Positions 13,356 through 25,103 of a DNA stretch of 64,000 nt are shown here, piece after piece (the stretch's first letter is position 1; every line of letters starts with the position of its first letter). The stretch is from assembly GCA_015680685.1 (NCBI GenBank), contig MNCI01012718.1:906909-970908 (forward strand), read 5' to 3'. The DNA is from Gnetum montanum (lineage: Eukaryota > Streptophyta > Gnetopsida > Gnetales > Gnetaceae). The notes beneath the pieces were generated by a model. The model did no database searches and had not been told where the DNA came from. It was given only the letters and a program-made list of their open reading frames with translations. The translations under genes and the position numbers were made by a program.

Positions 13356-14812
13356 ACAGTCTGACATGCATGAATCTTCTTCTTCGAGTAAGAGATCATA
13401 AAGTAAAAGATTGGCTTTTTGAAATTTTGTTTTTCATCCGAGGAGATTGTAAAACATTCCATTTTAAAAAAAATTTGTTCTTCATTTGTAAAAAGATTTG
13501 TTTGTTAAAATCTTGTTGCAGAGATTGTATCATCACAGAAAAGACGAACACTGGTGGATTCGGCTAGATTATGGGATTAGCATAATAATGATAAAATTTA
13601 TTAAGAAAAGCTACATTATGTAAGTGGTCATGGAAGAGGGTTTTTGTTCCTTTGCTTAATGTTTTAATTTACTTGGAACCAACAACTTCTAAAACAACAA
13701 TTCTTTATGGGGTAGGGTTATTTTGGCAGAGAATTTTTTTTATTTTTTATTTGGCAAGAAATGATTTAAAGATAGAAATTATAAACAATGTTGAGGTTAT
13801 AGGTAATGTAAATGATTCTCAAGCTTCTAATTTTGTTTTACCTGATAATTTATTTGAATTTCTATCCAAAAATATCACTTCTTAACATATCTTTTGGTAA
13901 ATTATTGGTTTTAATCCTTAGAATAAGGTTTTTACACTAGTGATTCAATCTATTTTTGAACATGTTTTATGCGTTTAAATTTTTTTGTTAGTCTTTTTTG
14001 CTTGTTAAAATTGCAAATTTTTAAATGGTTCAAAAAGCTTTGGATCTCAATTTTTAGTAATCATTGTAATACTTTTATGGCTTTGAAATGGACACTAGAT
14101 TCTGATCCAATTTTACATAGCATTCTAAAATTATTTGTTAGATTGAATTAAAAAAAAATTGGTTTATCTTTTCAAAGAATTGGTAGCATTGATGCAATTC
14201 TCAAAACAAAGTCAAAAACTTTATTATGTTGTGTGCACATTATCTTACAACAATTGTTTTACAAGTAGCTTAGTTATATATTTATAATATGTACTTATAA
14301 TTTGGTCAAGAGAGTCTTCTTTGTTGATAAATAATAAGGTATTTGAATAAAATATTTCATGATTTATGAATGAAGAACACAATTTGTTTATCAAATTTTT
14401 CATAATTATGGTGCTAAGAATAAAATATTTGCATCATCTATCATATGTTTCCACCCACTCACAACTGCATTTGCCTATGAGAGCTTAAAGGGATCATTTA
14501 GGCATGAGAAATTAAAAAGATTCTATCTGTAGTTATACATCAACCCAATTTTTTTAAAGGTAGTTAAGTTACAAATTGTTTTTATAAAGTTAATAATAAT
14601 TCATGAAACTATAGATCATAAATGGAGTAAATTGTAAGAGCATAATGTTAATTGTTCACAGACTAAAAATCGGTTAAAATACATCATAACTAATTAATGT
14701 TTAACATTCATAATTAAAAAATGCATAATGGAAAACGTTTTGAAATGCACGATAGTAAATATGCATTATCAGATAAATTGTAAATTCATTCTTCGTTAGA
14801 TTTAATGCGCTA
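13356..14812. other. Intergenic AT-rich sequence, nothing recognised
   Basis: No supported gene. A stretch at about 13561-13590 (GGCTAGATT, then GGATTAGCAT) resembles 11926-11948, hinting at a dispersed repeat. Short open frames at 13652-13885 and 13969-14151 have low-complexity composition and no family signature. Confidence 0.45.
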
Positions 14813-16570
14813 TTCTTCATCCAATCTACTTTGAAGGTGAGAAGCCTCTAATATCTTGATGTATCTTTCTTTGGAGATCGGAGGAAATATCTTCAAACTA
14901 TCAATCCTCTTTACTTGAGATAGTGCTACCATCGTAAGATCTACAATTTCTTTACTACCAATATCTACACATGCTTTCTCCAAGGTCATACCCTACAACT
15001 TATGCATGGTTCAAGCTTATGCTAACCTTAATGTTAGTTGATGAGATCCTCCATGTATGATCGGGGAAATGGGTGCTTGTTGAGGATGTTCTTAATCATA
15101 CAGTATTCCAATGTAAGAGTCAAATTCAATGATAAAATATGATGGTAGCTATGAAGGTTTATAGTAGGAATTGTAAATTATTTTCTTAATGACTCCCAGT
15201 GTGTCATTAACCAATCTTGCTTTTGGCCATAACAGTAAGCATAATCCTTGCATTTTCTAAGATAAATACAACTTGATTTTATTGTCCTTCTCCATTATAT
15301 TAGAATTTGACACCATTTGTGTTTCTATCTACTATGCACTATGCAACTAGCTTCTGCAATTTTAGCAATACCTTTTCATTATGTGTATGCGCCTTATCCT
15401 TTGTATCAAACAAATACATAGAATTCTCAAACCCATGTCACCCATCTAATGTTGATGGAAGATCCATTCTCAAGCTTAAAAAATCATAATAAGCATCAAT
15501 AAGTTTTCCTTCTCATATATTCATCAAAACTTCTCTAAATCTTTATTGTCGTGGTTCATCTCCCCTTTGTTGATCCATAACATCCAAAGTTACAAGTGTA
15601 CTGAATGCCTAATCACAAATTTTTTACATGGAGTTGAATTGATATGTATAGTATAACATCTTTTACAAGTGGAACTGTGCAAAATCTGAAATAAGTATTC
15701 TACCACAAAAATTCTCTAATAAGTTATTTGGAAATATTTCCTTTAGTCTTTTATCAATGTTGTTAAGCAATTTGCCACATTTAAAGCTCATTTCATCTAT
15801 AATGATATACTTTATATATTTATATTTATTCTGTAACAATGTCAAAGCTAATGCAGTAAGTGGTTTCTACTTTTCGATTCCAATCCTTAATGCAAAAGAT
15901 ATTGTAGTTACATTAATGTTATAGGCCACAGTACCACTAGGGGTGAGTACCAATAAGCTATGTTTGTTCCTAATGGCCAAGCTCTACTAAATTCTTTACG
16001 AATGGTATTAATAAGATATGATTTTCCTATGCCCATCCTTTGAATAATCATCAACAAAGAATCAAATCCATCAAATTCAAATTGTTGCATATATAGATGG
16101 ATGATAATTTTGTAGCATTTGTTTGTTTAACTCCTATGAAAGATAGGTTCACCTCGTTTTATTCATTTCCTATAGGAGTTATTATCCCATGTAATTTATT
16201 GCTATGAACAAAAGACATAGCAATCTTTGCAATATCTTCTCTAGGATAGCTAGCTAACCATTCATGCTCTCTATCTCTATTCCTTAATCCAAGAATTTTA
16301 GGTTCACTTGGTTGAAAATGAGTTCCTACAAGTACATATCAATTCTCAAAATCATATTCAACATCATCCTATCTTTCTAGAATGATATCTCTATATTTCC
16401 TCTCTTCTTTCTCTTCTTCTAATTTATACATGTCTTGAACGGAAATCCATTCTAGTTTAATTTCTTCATTGTTTCTTCCAAGATCACATTTTACATCTCT
16501 AAAAGAATAATCTATTCATTTTTCCTCTCATGTTCATGGAGGTGCTTTAAATCTAGGATATGTAAATCCA
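14813..16570 (-). pseudogene. PIF1-type DNA helicase pseudogene (Helitron-like)
   Basis: PIF1 helicases unwind DNA 5'-3' using ATP; in plants many copies belong to Helitron transposons. Reading down from 16570: an upstream part (LGLRNRDREHEWLASYP near 16300), then Walker A as MGIGKSYLI near 16030, Walker B as YIIIDEMSF near 15800, then QQRGDEP and FREVLMNI near 15560, WHGFENSMYLFDTKDKAHTHN near 15440-15380, and the C-terminal signature MTLEKACVDIG / DLTMVALSQVKRI near 14990-14930. The glycine-rich first half of Walker A is altered but GKS is kept. Many stops and frame changes make it a dead copy. I see no Rep (HUH) domain and no clear Helitron ends (5' TC, 3' hairpin-CTRR), so the mobile origin is inferred. 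Confidence 0.75.
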
Positions 16571-17649
16571 CCTTTACTTGGTTCAAGTCCTCCTCCTTGT
16601 CTTTGTTTTAGTAAGGAACAATAATGGCATCCATCATTCTATCGTGCCATTTGGGATTTACATTGGAATTATAGTTATTTTCTCTTTTTATGTAAATAGT
16701 CACTTGAAAGAGGCAAGGAGAATTTTATTATAATATCATAAAAAAATTAAAAATAAGAAATATAAAAATATTTACTATGTGAAATGTTTAAAGAAGCATT
16801 TCAATGATGAAATAAATTTTGGATGGGTAAAAGATTTATTTTCAATAATTATTAAAAATAATAAAATTTTTAAGAAATGACATCTAAGAAGAAAAAATAA
16901 ATTTTAAACTAGTTAATAATTTTTTTTTTCTTTAACATAAACACAACCCTAAATGAAAAATGGTAAAGTTGCAATACCAAATAACATTCCTCTGAGAATT
17001 GAGTGTGTATCAGGGATACATGAGTTTCAACAAAATTTTGATTAGATTAGATATATATATTATATCTAAACTATCCAAAGTCTATATTCTCATAATTTAT
17101 ACTACTCTCATTTCAATCTCATGAACTTGGCCTAAAAGAATTCTCAAAATCATACAAGGGTTCCAAAATTCCAAAAGCTATAATTTTAAAATTCTAAAAT
17201 TGCCAATTTTAAAATTCCCAACAAAGAAAATTAAAAAAAAATAGATTCAAAAAATCCAAATTTAAAAAACAATTTAGAAAAATCCCAAAATTCACAATAA
17301 TCTCAAAATCCTAATTTTATAATTTTGAAATTGTTGAGAAATAGAATTCAAGAAAAAAAAAATCCCAAAAATCCCAAATTTCAAAATGTTCCTATAATCC
17401 CAATTTTTTCCCAACTTTTTTAATAATCCCAAAATCCATAATTTTTAATTTTTGAAATTGTTAATTTTAAAATTACCAAGAAACACAATCCAAGAAAATA
17501 AAGGCAAGGAAATCCAAAATTCCTAGAAATTTTCATCATCTTAAAAAGAACCCAAATTTTATTTTGGACAAGAATGCTAAATAATATTCCATCAATAATG
17601 TTTCGAGGAGAACCTATTAGTAACATAAAATAATATGGTTTTGAAGGGG
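16571..17649. other. Low-complexity A/T-rich spacer
   Basis: From about 16900 to 17600 the sequence is dominated by runs such as CCAAAATTCC, TTTTAAAATT and AATCCCAAAA. No gene is visible. It may be degenerate satellite-like or transposon debris. Confidence 0.5.
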
Positions 17650-18071
17650 CTAGTTTTGAGGTGAGTGACATAAGTCACCCATAACATGATGATGGTGGAT
17701 GAAGCTTATGGACATTGCCATTAGGTATGAACTCTAGAATGAGTGCTCTTATATTCTTGCTACAACATGCAGTAATTATTTTGCCCAAATTTTTTTCTTT
17801 GATCTATAGCTCATTGTTCATCGTCTTTCTCTTGCGAGTCCAAGCCATAGAACAACTTCACAACCACAAATTCAAATGTCAGCAATACTCCACGATAAAT
17901 GCAGTTAGAACCTCTAGTGCTGACCAAATTATGTTGGCTGAACTTCTTTGTTCCACTAGCAAGTTGGTGCTTAGACAATCTTATAAACTTTGGATCTACC
18001 ATAGATATGGCTTTGTTAGTTTGAAGTGATTTAAATTTTCGAATGATACAACATATTAATGTTAATAACAC
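17650..18071 (-). pseudogene. Receptor-like kinase fragment (kinase N-lobe)
   Basis: The reading TKKFSQHNLVSTRGSNCIYR, then VVVKLFYG, matches the start of plant receptor-kinase catalytic domains: the FS..NL lead-in, a degenerate glycine loop and the VAVK lysine. After a frameshift near 17810 it continues LGKIITACCSKNIRALILEF and IPNGNVHKLHPP, which fits the hinge region (LVLEFMPNGSL type) of LRR receptor kinases. The glycine loop has R for G (STRGS), and no catalytic HRD or DFG part follows, so this is a truncated, broken relic. The subfamily cannot be fixed. Confidence 0.6.
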
Positions 18072-18389
18072 ATCTCTATACTATATGTTATTCCTCCATG
18101 CCAACGTATAGTGGGACCTCAAAAAAATATATTACTAATGAGCAAAGAAAATTCGAGTACATCACAAGATAAGAAATCAACAAAAAAATAAGGTAAGAAA
18201 AAACTTTCTAATTTTAGATTGTCCACTTAGGTGAACAACCTTACAATTGGTACATTGAAAAACTAAGTGAAGAAAATTAATTGTTAAAAAGGAGGAAGGT
18301 CCTAGTCTAAACAAAATTTACATCACTTTTCAACATTCATGCTTGAACTTAAAATAGCAAAAAGATTCGACATAGATAGTTGTAGCTAA
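18072..18389. other. Spacer, nothing recognised
   Basis: AT-rich sequence between the kinase fragment and the next weak coding trace. No feature found. Confidence 0.45.
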
Positions 18390-18830
18390 ATACTAATATT
18401 TGTATCAAAGCAAGAAAGTGGTATCACTTGTTGAAGATATTTACCCCATTTCTTTTTATGGATCTTATGTTGAGACTTTTCACCATCAACAAGAATTTTC
18501 TTGTTGACAGTGGTTTTAATCTTTAAGTTGATAGTATTCTTGTTAAACAAGGAAAAATTTGCCTTATGAGCTATCTGTCTAGGCTACTTAATACTATCTC
18601 TAGTAGCAATAAAAATATGCAAGGAAGCTTCTATCTTCTCTAGATTTTTATCATTAACATTAACTTGATTTGTCATATCTTCAACTTTAACACATTTTTT
18701 TTTCTTCAGAATCTTTTTTCTTGAGCAAAAAAGGACAAGCAATAAATGTCGTTCATGATGGCAAAGATTGCAAGAATTAGGAAGATTATAATATGTAATT
18801 GGTTGAGTATAAGTCTTTCATCCTACTTGT
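18390..18830 (-). pseudogene. Weak zinc-knuckle-like ORF remnant
   Basis: On the minus strand the frame reads ITYYNLPNSCNLCHHERH near 18800-18750, then VEDMTNQVNVNDKNLEKIEA near 18670-18620 and VNKKILVDGEKSQHKIHKKK near 18500-18440, with stops between. The LPNSCNLC..H pattern recalls the zinc knuckle of LINE ORF1-type proteins. The match is short and I do not assign a family. Confidence 0.25.
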
Positions 18831-19287
18831 AATACCAATTATTTTTTATGATTAAGAAGGTTGATTTTAAGAAAAAAAATGTCTCCGAAATTAAAAGTTA
18901 CAGAAATAAACTCCATATGCTTAATGGGACTGAGAAGACTAATAATTTTCTGTTCAAATTTCTAAAAAGATTAGTAGAAGATTATATAACTCAACAAAAT
19001 AAGGAAATTTGTAGTCTCTTTTCTTTTCATTTCTTTCTCTACAAGTTTCTTTCTTTTTTGAATAGCTTTAGCTACACGCGATATGCTAAAATTTTTTAAG
19101 CAAAACGTTTGATACTATAAATGTGTCTAGACATATCTATAAAAAGGTTTACCAATAAAGATGAGGGTCCTAAAACATACACATCCCTTATCAATGCATA
19201 TCAAAAGAGACCATTGGAAATGGAAGGAATTTTATCACTAAATGTTGTAAAATATTTGACATTTAGTTCTAAAAAGAAAGAGGCACC
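18831..19287. other. Spacer before element B
   Basis: AT-rich sequence. Open frames at 18848-19099 and 19121-19324 are lysine-rich and low in complexity, and the second runs into the LTR of element B. No gene is supported. Confidence 0.45.
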
Positions 19288-20108
19288 AATGTGGAGGACT
19301 CAACCACAATGTATCTCAGCATAAGTTATTATATAAATGATATCGTGGGGTGTGTGCCAGCCTATATAAGCAACACTTGGGCATATAGATTCGTAATAGA
19401 TTTGATAGCCTAGTAATAGAACTCTTTCTGTTTGTTTTCTTGAATTTAGTACTTAGTAGTGTGTGTCCATAGTGTGATTTGTAATTGAATGAAATCTTTA
19501 TTCGAGTGTGATGTACTTGGATGCATTACATGACCAACAATAAAGATTGAGATTACTCTACATCATTACAACAACACTTAGTTTTATTTCTATTTTCAGT
19601 TAGTTTATTGTTTTCATAGTTAATGTTTACCATTCCTTGCAATTTACTTTTAATGTAATTAAGTGGAATGAGTATGACTAATCTTGAGTATGTAAGTGTA
19701 ACTACGTGATAACCCAGTAGTACTATCACTTGGTATGCCCAGTAGTGTAGTACTTGGTAATCCTAGTAGTAGTTGCACAAAGTCCAAGGTATGACTAGAA
19801 TATTAAGACTGGCTGCTCATCACATAGGCTAGTTTAGATTTGTTCTACTATCACTTAGATTTAGAAACCCTTACTTTCACTTCATGTTTACCAGGAGCTT
19901 AATGGCCAATAAAACATCAATATCATATACCTCATTGTGAATTAAACCATACACACTGATTTTACAAGCTCACACGGGAAGACAATAATTGTGAATGCTA
20001 ATTAATTATTGGTATAATCACATTGCCTTATCTGTAGAGTTTGACTGGGATTGTGCATGAAAACTTGTATCTCGTATGATTGGGTGTTGGATATTTCACT
20101 GCTCATCA
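19288..20108 (+). repeat. Element B 5' LTR
   Basis: From about 19304 onward it matches 46590-47363, including GCCTATATAAGCAACACTT (TATA region), CCTAGTAATAGAACTCTTT and the end CTCATCA. The first 20-30 bases differ from the 3' LTR, so the left border is approximate. The polyadenylation-type AATAAAG lies near 19540. Confidence 0.75.
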
Positions 20109-20109
20109 A

Positions 20110-20127
20110 TAGCACCATAAGTCAATG
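20110..20127 (+). promoter_or_regulatory. Element B primer binding site (decayed, tRNA-Asp type)
   Basis: Directly after the LTR end comes TAGCACCATAAG where the other elements have TGGCGCCGTTGC. Most of the differences are G-to-A changes, as expected from methylation decay. Confidence 0.5.
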
Positions 20128-20234
20128 TTATACCAAGTAATTAATTTTCCAAAGTTCATTATATTAGAACCAACTCTAATCCTCACAACCTTAATATAAA
20201 GCACACTTAACATAAGTTGTTAGAAAATTATAAC

Positions 20235-20959
20235 ATGGCTTCACATAATGATCAATTATCACTTGCCAAGGAAATAAGGAGTAGTGATAGAATTGCTGAT
20301 GAAGAAGAGTGGGGAATGCCAATGCAGACACGTATTACTTATGTGTACATTGATCCATACCATCTAGAATTCATGTTCATATTCCATCAAGATGGACAAA
20401 TGAGGTGGAGAGATATGCAAGGTAACATAGTCTTGCCTCCCAAACATGTAGCACTAAACATGCTACAAACTGATCCAAGAGGAATGCACTTGGACAAGAT
20501 TCAAGAAGGGTACTATGTGACTCAACACATGACCAGACCCTATAAACCTACAAGGGAGTAGATAAAAAGAGATGCTACTATGGAAATTAAACATGCTCAT
20601 ACCAAAGGGAAGAAAACCAACACATCTATTGTTATAGAAGAGCTTGATGCTAATCAGTTCATTTCGGAACAACTCCACCAGAATCATGAGGACCATCAAA
20701 GACACCTATCATTAGACTAGAAGAACCTATCAAAGCCTAACTTCATTCTACTTTGGTAGAGACACATAAGGGGAAGGCTACTAACTCAAGATACAAGCCA
20801 GACTCTAGGCCAAGGGATCTTGCTAAGTCCTACAAGGAAACTCATAAGATTCATGATAGGAGAACCAACTAACATTATTCTTCTGCTACCTCCTCTGCTT
20901 CGTCATAATCATTAGAGGACTATGACATGAGACAACATAAGTATCAAGAGTTTGATAGG
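20235..20959 (+). pseudogene. Element B gag, 5' part
   Basis: N-terminal part of gag, the structural protein that forms the particle. It starts at ATG (MASHNDQLSLAKE) and includes FIFHQDGQMRWRDMQGNI followed by VLPPK, a segment also present in element C gag (FILHQDEQLR, EGNIVLPPN). The first stop is at 20559-20561. The frame continues in broken form into an acidic/basic, serine-rich stretch up to the insertion point of element A at 20959. Removing A and one copy of ATAGG makes the frame run straight on at 29333. Confidence 0.75.
20955..20959. repeat. Target-site duplication of element A (left), ATAGG
   Basis: ATAGG lies directly before the LTR start TGATGAG and is repeated at 29328-29332 directly after the other LTR end. 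It proves insertion of A into the gag of B. Confidence 0.92.
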
Positions 20960-21870
20960 TGATGAGTGGCGAGGTACCCCTACACTCAACCATACGAAAC
21001 GAGTGTCGCACGCGCGATCCTGTCGAACTTCGCAGATGGACTAGTTGTGGCACCTAGATAGTTAGCCTTAGGTCGCAGTTCGCTGTCTTCCCACCTAGAC
21101 TAGTTTTGCATATGTCACGTATGGTTTAGTCTAGATGAGGTGTATGATGTGTTTCCTAATTCTAACGCTACTCTTGATGGCAGTGGAAAATAATATTTAA
21201 CTAAATCTAAGCTAAGAGGAAAAGGGTAAGAAATCTAATCTAGCCTAAGTGCGACGAGCAACCGATTCCTTGATCAACCGTACACATCTTGGAATTCATG
21301 CACGACTGCCACTGGGACTACCAAGCATAGGCCTAGGTAAGCCACTGGTTACCAAGCGTAGATCCCCCTAGCTACACCACTGGGCTACCAAGCAGTCACA
21401 CTTAAATGCTCGTAACCAAGTTGTACTCGTTCCGCTTCTAGGAGTTTAAGGGTGAGAAACTAATTGCGATGAGTAACCGATTCCTTAACTAGCCGTACAC
21501 ACTCGTGGATGCTCGTAGTCAAGTCGTACTCACACCACGCTATGAAAGCAATAAATAACAAATAAATAAACTAAGTGAATGCTGCAATGATGAAGTAATC
21601 TCGATCTTTATTGCCGGTCATGTGCATGTCCAAGTACGACACACTTGAATAAAGGCACCGTGCAATTACATTCACCACACTGCGGGCAGACACGGGAAAA
21701 AAATCTAACTCTGGAGGGATCAAACTGCCAAAGCTTCGCTACTCTAAAACTGGGATCCTGAATAAGGGAGAGCCACCTCTTATTTATAGACATGGCGGCG
21801 GACTGCGATATCGCGTACACGATATCGTAGGGGAAGATGCGATATCGCGTCTGCGAACTACATCTCATCA
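20960..21870 (-). repeat. Element A 3' LTR
   Basis: 911 bp, from TGATGAGTGGCGAGGTACC at the left to CTCATCA at 21870. Read on the minus strand, U3 is only about 80 bp long: palindrome copies at 21804-21852, then the TATA box (TCTATAAATA at 21790-21781). The polyadenylation signal AATAAAGATCGAGATTAC lies near 21612-21595. One palindrome half present in the 5' LTR copy is missing. Confidence 0.93.
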
Positions 21871-21886
21871 TACCCCCACGACTGAA
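21871..21886 (-). promoter_or_regulatory. Element A polypurine tract
   Basis: On the minus strand TTCAGTCGTGGGGGTA abuts the LTR start TGATGAG. It is the plus-strand priming site of LTR elements. Closely similar G-runs recur at 24924-24942 and 26563-26580. Confidence 0.8.
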
Positions 21887-22041
21887 TAAAAACTCGTCCT
21901 CGAGTTACAAGGAGAACAAGCTTCAGTGATTACATAGTGGATAAGTATGGGATTATTAACTGGAAAAAGAAATAGACTAATGCCGCAGTGTGGGAAGACA
22001 CAACACTGAGAAAAAATGCTACAACTACAAAAATGCGGAAC

Positions 22042-24636
22042 TCATGTAGTTCCTGGTGGCGGTGGCTCCTCCATGGGTGCTTTCCCTTTGTCACGTGCTC
22101 CGAGCTTTGAAGGTTGATGATGCTGAAGAATAGCCTGGAGCTTCTCCTCTTCGGTCCAAGGGTCTTGTGTCGTCCATGCTAATGCTCCAATGTTTGATGG
22201 AGTCGGCACTTCCCATGGACAGGGTAGTTGCGGGAACATCTGATTAGCTTTGACGCACCATGCTATGAACACCCGTCGTTCCTCTTCGTAGGCCCTGGCT
22301 CTGTCTTTGTATTCATGAAGTTCTGTCAGCCGTCGAGCCAAGTCGGTTGCCACATCTTTCTGTCCTTGGTAGCTTTCTTTTACCACCGCGAGTTCAGAAT
22401 TTGCGACATCTAGTTTCTCAGCCAACTTCTTTCGCTCTGCAAATTCTACTTCATATTTGATATGGGTGGAAGCTACCTGCTGCTCGAGCTCTGACCTCAG
22501 GCATCTTGCTGTTAACATGGCCAGGTTGGCATATCGAAGGTTTGCCAACTCCATGTATTCAGTTAAGTCCTGGATCTGTAGGTCTCAGTTCTTAATTTCT
22601 GCTTGGTGGATGTAGGCGTAAGTGTCCAATATGGCCCCCCAATCAGTGTGCTGAGCACTGATGTTGTTGATTTGAGCTTTGGCCATATGGATCTCCTTCT
22701 CCAGGATTTGTTTATACATCCCCACCTGATCACGGAAATGCTCCTTCAGCTTCTCATGTCGTTTAGTCTCATTCTGCCACACGCTAATTTCAATGGCTGA
22801 ATTTTGTCGAATAGCACGTACCTCCTCCATGGAGAGGGTTCGATTTTCTCTGACTAAACAGCTTACATCTTGGTTGACTCGAATGAATTGTTCTCGCAGC
22901 CGATGAAAGTGCTCATCGAGAACATTCTTTTGCTTCTCCACAGAAGTCAACCGAAGGTTCTTTGCAACCAACTGCTTATTCTCTTCTTGCAAGGCCTTGA
23001 GTGCCTTCAGATGCGCATGAGTTTGCGCCTTTGCTGCGGAGGCATCCCAAGTGGCCGTCTCCTTTTCTTCTGCCACCTTCTTATTCTCTGCAATTAGTTT
23101 GTTAGTTGCTCAGTTCTAAAATTATCTAACTGGTCTGCGGGAACCAATCGCAAGGGATCCCGCTGTGCTGCTTGTAAGGCGATGAGCTGCTCTTGTAAAT
23201 TCTACACTCCAGCCTTAGCATGCTTAGCCCTTACTTCGGATATGATCAGCCTCCCCTTTGTGGAAATGAGGTCTGACTGAATTGTCATTACATCCTGGGG
23301 AATGTCAAACAGAGATGTTAAAAATTGTCCTGTTTGAAGCAATCTATCCAATACATCCTCATGTTCTGCAGGAGTCATTGAGGTTCCGACAATAGTTTGA
23401 ACATCCTGTGCTCCTGAAAGATCTGCTGGTGGCACAATAGGTACATTAAAAGACTCTTTGATGTGGTCAGCGACCACCTCAGCTACTCCCACAGCATCCT
23501 GGTATTGCATGACCACCACAGTGGCCCCTTCACCAGTCTCTAACTGCACTTGAAAAGATGTCACGTTTCCAGAGATCTGTTGTGATCATCTGCTTTCCCC
23601 TCCTCCTGTCTGCATTGACAACTCACCCCTTGTGTGATCTACTGAAATCGTAGGCTAGCTGGCATCATCGATGACACGGAAGAGATTGGCGTCATCACGA
23701 CTTCCCCAACTGACCGTCTCAGCAATGGCCCTCAAATGGCTCATCGACGGTCTATAGTCTTGCGGTGGCGGCGGATCCTGGCCTATACCGGGTCCTGCTT
23801 CTTATTGTTGGCTGGGACCTGTGGCTGGAGGTTGACTGGGTCTTGCAAGTTGAGTTGCAGGGGATCCAGTTATCTGTTCTTCATCTTTTTCATCTGGTCC
23901 CAGCTCTTCGCCAGTGCTCTTTCTTGGAGCTGGCGCCTTTAACAATTCAGCGTAAGAAGCATTTTGGGCTTTTCGGAGGACGTCATTTGTATATCCCCAA
24001 ATCCCAGCCCGTTGGCATAGTTTTCTGATAAGGTAGGGAAAAGGGAGTGCCATTTTCCCTATCTTCCGTTCTTCGAATCGCCTTAGGATCTCCGTGAAAT
24101 ATAGATGAGGAAGGTTAGCGTTAACCTTTCCCATCAACACTGCACATCCTCTTGCCGCGTACGTTGATATTCTTTTTAAACCTTTTGTGGGGAAGAGGTG
24201 ATAGGTTCTGATTTTGAAATAAACTCTCTCTTCCGTTGTCAGCTCACCAAAATCTTTATCTCTGCCATAAGCCTTTTCTAGCCAATCCTTTCGCACATCA
24301 GGGTCTGATCGGGTAGATAACCGAGCAACANGCCTCAGGAGCGAACTCTGCAAAAGATTCGAAGTTGAGTTCCACAATCACTGAAGCAATTGTGGACTTC
24401 ATGTGGATAGACTGAACACATTTCGGGGGCAACGTGAGTTGTTGTCCTAATTCAGGCGTAGAAGCTCCTCCTTCCGCCTACCCGGATCATCTGGTAGGAG
24501 GTCCTTCTTGATGGATACTGAATGAGTGTACCTCCTATTCTTTATGCTGTTCGGCAGGGCCTTACCTTCTACCTCTCCTAGGTTGTTTCGCTCCACCTTG
24601 GGTAGGACTCTTCTGCTGTGAATATTTCGAGGCCAT
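22042..24636 (-). pseudogene. Element A ORF2: plant-transposon-type domain plus coiled coil
   Basis: Extra ORF between the non-coding block and the 3' LTR. The ATG at 24636 directly follows a 3' splice site (TGATTGCAG). The N-terminal globular part includes LNFESFAEF, TTEERVYFKIRTYHLFPTKG, ISTYAARGCAVLMGKVNANL and LPFPYLIRKLCQRAGIWGY; this pattern resembles the 'putative plant transposon protein' domain of other plant elements. A Pro/Glu linker follows, then a long charged coiled coil (about 23560-22150) and the tail KGKAPMEEPPPPGTT. I see no signal peptide or membrane helix, so nothing supports an envelope role. Stops occur early (near 24577) and at 23802, 23202 and 22585. About 165 bases present in E are missing at the single N at 24331. 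Confidence 0.7.
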
Positions 24637-25103
24637 CTGCAATCACACGGGCCAACGTTAGTAAGGTTGTTTAGGAAATCAAGTTATACCTTACTACTTG
24701 CCTTAATTAAAGATCTTATGTTATTGTGTGATTGTGCCTAAAAATTATGATAATGGGTCCTATGACTTAGGTGGATTTTCTTTTTAATCTCCCGGTATAC
24801 TTAAGGTTATATGATTGTTAGCACAATTTTTCTTCTAAGTGTTAGTATTAATTACCCTAATTGATGTCCTTTGGGCGATGACAAATTTCAAAAAAGTTAG
24901 GCACTTTTCGACAAGTGTCTCTCCCCCATGACTAAACTGAACACTTCGGGTTCAAGTAGGTTCAAACGGAATTAAAATTGAAGTACTAGTGCACGAGATA
25001 TAGGTGAAAAAGCAAGCGTCACTCAATCGTAAGTCACAGAGAAAAAACTCAAAAATTCCCCCCCGCGTAAATGCCAAATGAAGCTAAGTGTTGCGGCGGG
25101 GTT
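24637..25103 (-). promoter_or_regulatory. Element A leader of ORF2 with splice acceptor
   Basis: Leader between the internal TATA box and ORF2. On the minus strand it contains TTTAGTCATGGGGGAGAGAC (24942-24923) and ends with CCTTACTAACG, a perfect branch-point-like TACTAAC, then GTGTGATTGCAG directly before ATG. The same ending is present in D and E. The donor site is not clear. Confidence 0.6.

Noticed and set aside
14813-19287. Complete Helitron carrying helicase, kinase and zinc-knuckle cargo
   Set aside because: No 5' TC or 3' hairpin-CTRR pair could be placed, so only the separate fragments are annotated.
22042-24636. ORF2 as a retroviral-type envelope
   Set aside because: Position after pol fits, but no signal peptide, membrane helix or glycosylation-rich ectodomain is seen; the protein is a globular domain plus coiled coil.
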